DNA from: an uncultured Prevotella sp. | GTDB taxonomy: Bacteria > Bacteroidota > Bacteroidia > Bacteroidales > Bacteroidaceae | Length of the DNA stretch: 20,014 bases | Assembly: GCA_900319895.1 (NCBI GenBank) | Contig: ONQK01000200.1 | Location: 1-20,014, forward strand | Direction: 5' to 3' | Part shown: piece by piece, positions 13,382-20,014 of the stretch | Layout: each line of letters starts with the position of its first letter | How positions within the stretch are numbered: the first letter of the stretch is position 1 | Notes under the pieces: generated by a model | What the model saw: only the letters and a program-made list of their open reading frames with translations | Told to the model about the DNA's origin: nothing | The model's database searches: none | Position numbers and translations under genes: made by a program

Positions 13382-16075
13382 ATGAAAAGGATAGTAGTTT
13401 TATCAAATTTGCTTTTGGCGGCAAGTTTGTTAGTGAGTTTACCGCTGAGTGCGGACGGTTTCTTGTTCGACAAGCCTCTGGACGAGATCGACGGAATCAA
13501 TGCAGAAAAACTGTTGGGACTTCATTGGCCAGGCCGTGAGATGACAGGCAACATGGAAGATGTTTACCTATGCAACGTCGAGACAGGCGAATACCTTGAC
13601 TTGGGCGACATGTGGGGCTCTTCTGCCATTGCAAGCCACATCGGCATCCCACTTTATTTCGAGAAAGGCACCAGTGTGCTCGGTTATGACGGTTACTGGA
13701 TTTGCCAAACCGGCGTGGGCGCCCAATGCGCGCTCGGACGCGTTTCACACGCCGACGGAGCGATGGGCTCTTTTGAGATGTTCAAATATTTGTACCTCCG
13801 TACAAAAGGTGTTGAGTATCATAAGAGAACAGCAGCCGACAAGCTCAGTGGCGACAATTACCCTGGAGCTTTCGTGTGGGTATTCCATCCAGTAAAAGAA
13901 GACCTTAACGGAGGTTATGAATATGTGATTTACACCAAGAGGGCAACAGACCTCAATGACAACAACAAACTATTGCGTGAGTTCGGCAACCGCGAATCTT
14001 ATCTTTGCCTACAATTACAGAAAGCACCTGGAAAAGACTATAACGTCATCAGATTCAAGAAATTTGCCGGCACGATGCACGACGGGTTCCTGGACAGCAG
14101 AGTTGGCGACGAGAAGAACTACACCGAGCGTGAGGTCAGCCTTGAAGAAGGCTTGGCAGAATTGGCGAAGGACAATTCCGCACGATGGAAAATCGTTACA
14201 CAAAGAGAACGTAAGCGCTACCGTTTGACAGCTTCGGCAGACCAGCCGGTGGACATCAGCTTCAACATCTCCAACAACAAATTTTACAGTTCTTATTGCG
14301 AGATGTACTCAGGCCAGCACCGCAGCGGCTATTCCTGGAACTGGGAAGACGACCGTTCGTTCAACGCGAAGGATGTCTATGACGCGGAGACACCGCTGCG
14401 CAAGGTAGGTGTAGGCTACAACTACATGGTTGGATTCGGACACTCAAAGGGAAGCGACCAGGTGCGCACTCGCGAACACTATATGACACAAGGTCATGAA
14501 GCGAATTTTGCAGTTTCCATGTATAATACACCGGGTAAGCTCACCCAGAAGATCACTGAGCTGCGCGAAGGCAACTACATCATCTACTGCAAAGGCTTCT
14601 ATGCGCCCAATGCCATGATGAACTACGTCATCGACGAGAATGGACAGGCACAATACAATGCAGCAGACATTAAAATGGCCTGCCAACCGCAAGCAAGCGA
14701 CAAAGCATTCCTGTTTGCCACCTCTGAAAACAAAACACAAAAACGCCGACTGCCATCAATTTTCGAGGCATGGGTGCCAGAACGCGACCTGGCATCTTTC
14801 TCCAAAGAAGAATTCATGCAGTCAGACGACTTCAAATACACCAACCTGGGTTCCGACCCCAACGGGGCACGATACCAAGTTTCGACCAAAGAGCGCTTGG
14901 AATGGATGAAGGACAATTCTGTCTTCGCACGCATCAAGGGACAAGACCTCGGACGCGACGCCAATGAAATATACTACCTGCCAAAGACCATCGACGGCGC
15001 AGGACGATTCTTCGATGCAACGAAGAATACACAGGCACAGAAATTCCGCGTAGGAGTACCCATTACAGTAGGCGAAAGCCGTGAAATCACAATCGGCGTT
15101 GAATACACTGGCACCGAAGGCGATAAAGAATGGGTTTGCTTTGACGACTTTGAGCTCATCTACCTGGGCAAAGACGAACCGGACATCCTCGTGATGGACG
15201 AAGACAATCCGGCAAACAACACGCTGATGACCGACATCTTCGACCCGAAAATGGACGAGGGCTCCACAAAGGTGATGAAGAAACTCGTCATCCACCGCTC
15301 ACTCGACCGCAACAAGTGGAGTACCGTAACACTTCCGGTCACACTGACCAAGGCACAGTTTGAAGAAACATTCGGAAAAGGCTCATCACTGGCCATCGTA
15401 GACCGCCTCGTGTGGAAAACGCTGCACTTCGAGTTCGTACAGTCCAAGGGCGACAACGAACCTTACCTCATCGCAGGCAAGTCATACATCATCCGCCCGA
15501 CCGACTTCCCGGTAGTGCAACAAGGCTCATACTACACGAAAGTGAAGGTGGAAAACCGTGACGGCGTGACCGAAAAGATTGCAGGCCCGATTTACTTCCT
15601 CGACGACTTCCCCGTAGTCAAAGGCGACGTTTATCCTGACGGAAAATGGGTTCCGGCGGAAAAGACGAAAGTGGACAAGCTCGTGAGCGTCGTGGGCGAC
15701 ACCTCAGGCAAGAAATATCGCGTAGTAGCAGACGGCAGCTACGAACCATACACCATCAAGCCGCAGGAGCACGGTGCTTATTTCTACGAATTGGGTAAGA
15801 TGTACTACGCAACACGCGAGACCCCAGTTAAAGGCTTCAGCAACTACATTTACCTCGAAGAAGAAGGCACCAACGCCAAGTTTACAGACGCATTCGTAGA
15901 CGGGAATTATGAATTCTACGAAGTGGACGACGACGGCGTGACCAGCATTGACAAGGTGGAGAACAGCAGCAGAATCGACGGCTCATTCGACATCTACGAC
16001 TTGCAAGGACGCCGTGTAGAAAAGCCAGGAAAGGGCATCTACATCATCAATGGAAAGAAAGTGATATTCGACTAA
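13382..16075 (+). CDS. Large secreted multidomain protein, possible T9SS cargo (first module)
   Basis: This 897-residue protein has a signal peptide (about 1-24, ending LSADG). Regions shared with the protein at 17121 are: GLHWPG and DVYLCNVETGEYLDLGD near 45-75; RFKKFAGTM, VSLEEGLAELA and WKIVTQRERKRYRLTAS at about 225-285; and a jelly-roll, carbohydrate-binding-like region at 375-597 ending WVCFDDFELIYLG. A KWSTVTLPVTL segment follows near 646. The last 45 residues contain FDIYDLQGRRV and GKGIYIINGKKVIF, the short C-terminal signature of many Prevotella secreted proteins and a possible T9SS sorting signal. No catalytic motif is recognised. It follows the small gene, and a strong terminator lies 40 bp after the stop. 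Confidence 0.85.
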   Translation: MKRIVVLSNLLLAASLLVSLPLSADGFLFDKPLDEIDGINAEKLLGLHWPGREMTGNMEDVYLCNVETGEYLDLGDMWGSSAIASHIGIPLYFEKGTSVLGYDGYWICQTGVGAQCALGRVSHADGAMGSFEMFKYLYLRTKGVEYHKRTAADKLSGDNYPGAFVWVFHPVKEDLNGGYEYVIYTKRATDLNDNNKLLREFGNRESYLCLQLQKAPGKDYNVIRFKKFAGTMHDGFLDSRVGDEKNYTEREVSLEEGLAELAKDNSARWKIVTQRERKRYRLTASADQPVDISFNISNNKFYSSYCEMYSGQHRSGYSWNWEDDRSFNAKDVYDAETPLRKVGVGYNYMVGFGHSKGSDQVRTREHYMTQGHEANFAVSMYNTPGKLTQKITELREGNYIIYCKGFYAPNAMMNYVIDENGQAQYNAADIKMACQPQASDKAFLFATSENKTQKRRLPSIFEAWVPERDLASFSKEEFMQSDDFKYTNLGSDPNGARYQVSTKERLEWMKDNSVFARIKGQDLGRDANEIYYLPKTIDGAGRFFDATKNTQAQKFRVGVPITVGESREITIGVEYTGTEGDKEWVCFDDFELIYLGKDEPDILVMDEDNPANNTLMTDIFDPKMDEGSTKVMKKLVIHRSLDRNKWSTVTLPVTLTKAQFEETFGKGSSLAIVDRLVWKTLHFEFVQSKGDNEPYLIAGKSYIIRPTDFPVVQQGSYYTKVKVENRDGVTEKIAGPIYFLDDFPVVKGDVYPDGKWVPAEKTKVDKLVSVVGDTSGKKYRVVADGSYEPYTIKPQEHGAYFYELGKMYYATRETPVKGFSNYIYLEEEGTNAKFTDAFVDGNYEFYEVDDDGVTSIDKVENSSRIDGSFDIYDLQGRRVEKPGKGIYIINGKKVIFD

Positions 16076-16115
16076 GAAACCTACAGTTCCAATTATATTA
16101 TCTTTTCATGACTGC

Positions 16116-16158
16116 GCGGCGGTTGAATTGTTTCGGCAATCAACCGCCGCCTTTTTCC
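16116..16158 (+). terminator. Rho-independent terminator of the first module
   Basis: GCGGCGGTTG (16116-16125) pairs with CAACCGCCGC (16141-16150). After a bulged A, ATTG pairs with CAAT, closing a 6-nt loop. The stem is followed by CTTTTTCC. This is the strongest terminator in the window and separates the two modules. Confidence 0.92.
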
Positions 16159-16367
16159 GTGCTGCTTCGACACATTGACAAAGATGCAGCGGAACGGAGT
16201 TCTTCTGTAAAATCCAAGGTCTCAAAAATTCCAGGGGAGTTAAAATGTTCCAAAGATTTTAAGAGTTCAAGAATTTCCCAAAACACCCATCCATTTTTAA
16301 CATTTATACAAAAAAAACCGATTTTATGTATTAAAAACACTGATAGACATAAAAAAATTGATTAAAA

Positions 16368-16400
16368 TTTGGATTGAATAGTTAAAATCCCTATCTTTGC
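16368..16400 (+). promoter_or_regulatory. Sigma-ABfr promoter of the second module
   Basis: TTTG (16368-16371), a 20-bp spacer and TATCTTTGC (16392-16400) form a complete Bacteroidetes promoter. Transcription would begin near 16407, about 458 nt before the small gene at 16865. Either the leader is unusually long, or the promoter serves a separate small RNA. Confidence 0.75.
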
Positions 16401-16406
16401 AACGTG

Positions 16407-16680
16407 AAACTACGAATATCTGTGCTATATATGTTGGATTTTGAGCAAAAACTACTGTCCGGCTCCGACTTTAAGGAGCGAAACCAAGAATGTTTTATAG
16501 GGCAGGTCGAAATAGCCGAAAGTAAATAAATCTTCAAACGTAGAACATAGAGAATTTGGAGCGGATGGCAACATTTGAGGCCAAAAGTCAGGGCTGACCG
16601 AGCGACTCAAACTGCACTCGTACGAGGCGAGGGTACGAAATTGGGCGGCAACGCCTTGACGAGAAAGGCGACAAATGAAC
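16407..16680 (+). ncRNA. Candidate structured leader or small RNA
   Basis: Starting right after the promoter, this stretch has several hairpins. GCTCC/GGAGC spans 16462-16479 with an 8-nt loop. TCGTAC/GTACGA spans 16618-16638 with a 9-nt loop. GGCG-GCAA-CGCC spans 16644-16655 with a GNRA tetraloop. The CGCC arm also lies in CGCCTT, which pairs perfectly with AAGGCG (16652-16670), so the last two hairpins exclude each other. I recognise no Rfam class; it does not look like tmRNA, RNase P or SRP RNA. No U-tract follows, so it may be part of the mRNA leader. Confidence 0.4.
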
Positions 16681-16864
16681 ATGCATAGAAAAAATATAAG
16701 TATAAATATAAAGCGTAATAAAAATGTTCAAGAAAACAGGAAAATCAGGAATGCTAGAGGACGGGAGCCACAGGAAGGGGCGGAGTCAGAGCAAAAACCG
16801 GGAAAAAGCAAACTGAACCATTAATCAATTAATAATTTAACTATATAATAATTTTAAATATTTT

Positions 16865-17101
16865 ATGGCAAAAAAGGCAAAACGATTGTATTTAGTGCCC
16901 CAATGCCGTGTGATGCATACGGAATTGGGCGATCTATGCGGCCCTGTGATTTCGTATGTGAATTACGGGGACGGGGACGGAACCCAAATTATCGGAGGCG
17001 ACTGGGACCCGGACGTGGACGGCGACCCCAACCTAGGTAAAGACAATTATTGGGAGGAGAATTTTGAGGATTTCAACTTTCAATATTCCATGAACAAGTA
17101 G
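16865..17101 (+). CDS. Small acidic protein, second module
   Basis: I do not recognise a named family. The 78-residue protein starts with a basic patch (MAKKAKRLYLVPQCRV), has Cys residues near 14 and 25, the motif SYVNYGDGDG, and an acidic aromatic second half (GGDWDPDVDGDPNLGKD, then YWEENFEDFNFQY). The first 35 residues align with the small protein at 13091; the tails share composition, not sequence. The run of Asp and Gly (DGDG, DPDVDGDPN) could bind calcium, but no full EF-hand is present. No signal peptide is seen. The gene ends 19 bp before the large secreted protein, so the two are probably translated from one mRNA. Confidence 0.75.
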   Translation: MAKKAKRLYLVPQCRVMHTELGDLCGPVISYVNYGDGDGTQIIGGDWDPDVDGDPNLGKDNYWEENFEDFNFQYSMNK

Positions 17102-17120
17102 TACAAAAAACAAGAATAAA

Positions 17121-20014
17121 ATGAAAAGATTTTTGCTGAAACAGATAATTATATCAGTGGTAGGATTGACGACGGCCATTCCTTCGTCGGCTCAGGTTTA
17201 TGAACCCAGCGACGTGGACGCCAATCGTTTTTTGAAGCCCAGCGTCGCTTCTGTCATAGACCGTTGGGGCAACAACAACAACAATAATAACGAGGCTCTA
17301 GGACTTCATTGGTTGGGCCATCAGGTTGACGAGCGGAACACGATGTCCGATGTCTATCTTGTGAATGTCAAGACGGGCGAATACCTAAACGTGGGAGACT
17401 ATCGAGGTGCGACCTGTATTGCCGACTACATAGGAATGCCCTTGAACATTGTTCCTGGCAAAACCAACAAATTGGGCGACTCCAATGGCTTTTGGATTGC
17501 GGACATGAACCACCCAGGGCACAGTCTGGGACGTGGCACATGGAATGAGGGAGGCCCCGGCGGCGCAGAGGCGACAGGCTATCTTTATCCTCGTAACATC
17601 AACAACAATGGCGAATACCAGACTGGCAAAAACCAGGGAGGTACACCAGGAGGGTTCGTCTGGCATTTCCATCCCGTAAAGGCAGATGCCGACGAGGGAT
17701 ACCATTACATCATTTATTCACACAGACAGACCAACCATAGTTTGACGAATAGCGACAATGAGATTCAATCCATTATAGAATACCGCAATCGCGACTCATA
17801 CTATTGCCTGTCACTCAAGAACAAGGACGACAAGGCTTACAATGTCGTACGTTTCAAGAAATTTGCCGGTAAGATGTGCTATCTTGAAGACGAAGACGGA
17901 GCCGACAAGAACGGTCTGGCGGGCGCCATGGCAGATGAGATTCCCTTTGTCCAGGAAGGCAAAAATGAAGTGAGCCTGGAAGAAGGATTGGCAAAAATAG
18001 CCTCGGACGAGCGGAACCTGTGGAAGATTGTCACCCGGGAAGAGCGCGAAAGATACCGCCTGACCGCCTCGACCCAAAAACCCGTAAACGTAAGCTTCTT
18101 CATCAAGAATAATAAGTTCTACAACAACTATCTTTACAACCAAAACAAAGCAGGGAACGTACCCCTGGATTTCGAGTGGTCTTGGTATGATGATGAAGAC
18201 GCGACGAATCCTGCAACCGTCCACATCCACCCATTCGACAAGCTGACAACAGAGGCCGACTACTACACTGAGAACGACGGGCTGCACAAAATCGGCGTAG
18301 GCCATTATTGGAAATACGGATTAGGCATTCCAGAGGAAGACGCCCAGGCGTCTGGTGACTTCGGCGGTCGAAAAATTGAAACGCTCATGACAGTGGGGCA
18401 CGACGCCAACTTGGTTGGAAGCATTTACAAAGGTTCAGCCAGGCTTCAACAGGAAATTACAGGCTTGCGCGAAGGCAACTATCTGGTGTTCTGCCGAGCA
18501 TTCTATGTCCCCGACGTAACAAAGTTGAGAGATACGACTTTCACCCAACAAGACGTCAACAATCTGGCAACGAACATATCCTCCTACCTGTTTGCCAAGA
18601 CATACGACAATGAGACCAATACAGCATTCGGGAAAGTAGTCAAGCGTCAATTGCCTTCAGTTTATGCAGGATTAGTGGACGAGAGCCATTTCCCCAAACT
18701 GTCAAAAGAGGCGTATCTCACGTCACAGGACTTTTACCAGACGACGTTCGGATACGGCTGTCTAACAAACTTCGAGAACGGCGTCTTCCGTGGAGTCAAG
18801 CACTCAGTTCGCATCCAGGCCTTGAAAGACGAATTCATGTTTACCAGCGTCGACGGGTCTCAAATCGGTAGGACAAGCGGCAAGAGATATTATCTACCCA
18901 AGAACCTTTCCGGTGCGAGCCGCATGTTTGATGTGTATAACAGCAATGACGTACCAGAGGCCTTTAATTACCGCATCGGCATCCCTTGTGAAGTCGGCGC
19001 CGACGGCAAGCTCTGCATCGGCGTGAACCACACCGCCATTGCAGGGCAGCCCGAATGGGTCTGCTTTGACGATTTTGAGCTCTATTATATCGGCAAGTCG
19101 CGTAACGAGGTTTTCGTCATCGACGAGATGGACGGCACCTATCGCTCTACCGTGCACAAGAAAGACGGCCTGACCGGCAATACGATTGAGGTGTTGGAGA
19201 ACCAAATCACGAAGAACGGTTCGCGTCGTTCAGACATCTTTACACAAGAACAGGTAAACGATGCTTTCAACAACACGTCAGTACCTCAAAAGGCAAAAGT
19301 GACCGTGGCCCTGCGCCGTAAATTGACCAGAAAAGGATATACAGGCATCTTCCTTCCTATCGACTTAAATTCAGAGCAAATCGATGCAATGTTCGGAAAA
19401 GGCACGAAGGTCGTAAAACTGGCCAACCCTGCTATCGTCGGCAGAACGCTCTGCTTCGAGCCTGTCACAGAGATCAAAGCCGGCCTCCCCTATTTGATCA
19501 AGCCGGCAGCCACCCCGACCGTTTCCGCAGCCGACACCTACAAGCGCCAGCCGTTCACATTGGCTACGAGTAACGACAAAATCGGCTGGTTCTCAAACGA
19601 CGAGGCGAGAAACCTGCAGATGGACTCTGTATTGAACGGCCCGATATACACATTGGAGAACTTCGAGGTAGACCTGAGATATTACTTCCCAAACAGGAAC
19701 AACCAAGAACAATGGAGGCAAGGATGGAGAGACAACATTAATCCAGGTGCGACAGAGCATACCACTCCTACGACGGAATACCAGATCTCCGGTCGTGAGC
19801 ATCTTGGGAAATTCAAGGTGAAATGGGGATACCAGTATGAACCAGACCGCTTGGACGAGAATAAAAACAGAACCATACCAGCAAATTCCTACATCTTCGT
19901 CGACGGGCAAATCCGGCGCCTGACCAAAGAATATAAGCCCAAATACGGATTATACAGCTTCATTCAGGTTTATCATGCAACAACGGGAGAAAATTATGCC
20001 AAGTCCATCTTTGA
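17121..20014 (+). CDS. Large secreted multidomain protein, second module (3' end outside window)
   Basis: The frame stays open for 964 codons to the window edge, so the gene is cut here. A signal peptide (MKRFLLKQIIISVVGLTTA...) ends near SSA|QVYEP. A run of seven Asn follows at about 51-57. It is homologous to the protein at 13382: GLHWLG and DVYLVNVKTGEYLNVGD near 60-95; VVRFKKFAGKM, VSLEEGLAKIA and WKIVTREERERYRLTAS at about 235-318; a jelly-roll-like region at about 430-660 ending WVCFDDFELYYIG; and a GIFLPIDL...FGKGTKV segment near 740. The homologue's C-terminal signature lies beyond the window. It is longer than the first copy, with inserts around 140-165 and 345-420. No enzymatic motif is recognised, so the function is unknown. 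Confidence 0.88.
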   Translation, partial: MKRFLLKQIIISVVGLTTAIPSSAQVYEPSDVDANRFLKPSVASVIDRWGNNNNNNNEALGLHWLGHQVDERNTMSDVYLVNVKTGEYLNVGDYRGATCIADYIGMPLNIVPGKTNKLGDSNGFWIADMNHPGHSLGRGTWNEGGPGGAEATGYLYPRNINNNGEYQTGKNQGGTPGGFVWHFHPVKADADEGYHYIIYSHRQTNHSLTNSDNEIQSIIEYRNRDSYYCLSLKNKDDKAYNVVRFKKFAGKMCYLEDEDGADKNGLAGAMADEIPFVQEGKNEVSLEEGLAKIASDERNLWKIVTREERERYRLTASTQKPVNVSFFIKNNKFYNNYLYNQNKAGNVPLDFEWSWYDDEDATNPATVHIHPFDKLTTEADYYTENDGLHKIGVGHYWKYGLGIPEEDAQASGDFGGRKIETLMTVGHDANLVGSIYKGSARLQQEITGLREGNYLVFCRAFYVPDVTKLRDTTFTQQDVNNLATNISSYLFAKTYDNETNTAFGKVVKRQLPSVYAGLVDESHFPKLSKEAYLTSQDFYQTTFGYGCLTNFENGVFRGVKHSVRIQALKDEFMFTSVDGSQIGRTSGKRYYLPKNLSGASRMFDVYNSNDVPEAFNYRIGIPCEVGADGKLCIGVNHTAIAGQPEWVCFDDFELYYIGKSRNEVFVIDEMDGTYRSTVHKKDGLTGNTIEVLENQITKNGSRRSDIFTQEQVNDAFNNTSVPQKAKVTVALRRKLTRKGYTGIFLPIDLNSEQIDAMFGKGTKVVKLANPAIVGRTLCFEPVTEIKAGLPYLIKPAATPTVSAADTYKRQPFTLATSNDKIGWFSNDEARNLQMDSVLNGPIYTLENFEVDLRYYFPNRNNQEQWRQGWRDNINPGATEHTTPTTEYQISGREHLGKFKVKWGYQYEPDRLDENKNRTIPANSYIFVDGQIRRLTKEYKPKYGLYSFIQVYHATTGENYAKSIF

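Larger units (their letters stand above)
16076..16864. other. Intergenic region between the two modules
   Basis: Nearly 790 bp without a convincing gene. It contains the terminator of the first module, about 200 bp of AT-rich DNA, a strong promoter at 16368-16400, then a roughly 460-nt leader. Within the leader, about 16455-16675 is visibly richer in G+C than its surroundings and rich in short hairpins. The last 60 nt before the small gene are again almost all A and T. ORFs at 16108-16365 and, on the minus strand, 16452-16682 are judged spurious. Confidence 0.6.

Noticed and set aside
16108..16365. 85-codon plus-strand ORF after the first module
   Set aside because: It begins inside the terminator hairpin at 16116-16158 and then translates AT-rich intergenic DNA. 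There is no promoter and no domain.
16452..16682. 76-codon minus-strand ORF in the leader of the second module
   Set aside because: It lies opposite a region with a strong plus-strand promoter and many hairpins. Its product is Ser/Leu/Phe/Cys-rich without a recognisable domain, and no promoter or follow-on gene supports it. A dispersed repeat or structured RNA explains it better.
17271..17291. AAC/AAT triplet run considered as a CRISPR or phase-variable repeat
   Set aside because: It is in frame and encodes seven Asn in the second large protein. Triplet changes would not shift the frame, and there are no spacers. No CRISPR array was found anywhere in the window.

Overview
The window looks like chromosomal DNA from a Bacteroidales bacterium, most likely Prevotella or a close relative. 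Three things point there. Genes are preceded by the Bacteroidetes -7 promoter element TAnnTTTG, usually without a Shine-Dalgarno sequence. A type IX secretion (T9SS) cluster porU-porV-ispF is present. The large secreted proteins on the right follow a Prevotella style: small peptide gene upstream, jelly-roll-like domains, and a short GIYI.NGKKV C-terminus.

Layout. Positions 1-230 hold a possible start of a leftward membrane-protein gene and a tRNA-Arg(CCT) with its own promoter. Positions 549-7190 carry a compact rightward gene set: class I glutamine amidotransferase, fumarylacetoacetate-hydrolase-family enzyme, PorU (C25-type sortase), PorV (outer-membrane shuttle) and IspF. It ends at a hairpin terminator shared with the convergent leftward operon at 7276-9699. 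That operon encodes three paralogous FKBP-type prolyl isomerases: one cytoplasmic, one lipoprotein and one secreted. A palindromic promoter separates it from a sirtuin gene (9809-10513). The sirtuin converges on a leftward pair, O-methyltransferase and aroQ, and aroQ is divergent from xerD (11673-12593).

The right third (12594-20014) is accessory in character. It holds two tandem copies of one two-gene module. Each has an AT-rich leader with a TAnnTTTG-type promoter, then a small acidic, Trp/Asp-rich protein (69 and 78 aa), then a large secreted protein (897 aa, and at least 964 aa running off the window). The small proteins resemble each other in the N-terminal half and diverge in the tail. 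The large ones are clear homologues along their length. The first large protein ends in a short C-terminal motif that may be a T9SS sorting signal, so PorU/PorV in this window could plausibly handle it. The second module's roughly 460-nt leader contains a GC-richer, hairpin-rich block with two mutually exclusive hairpins. This duplicated module, with its structured leader, is the best candidate for an undescribed system here.
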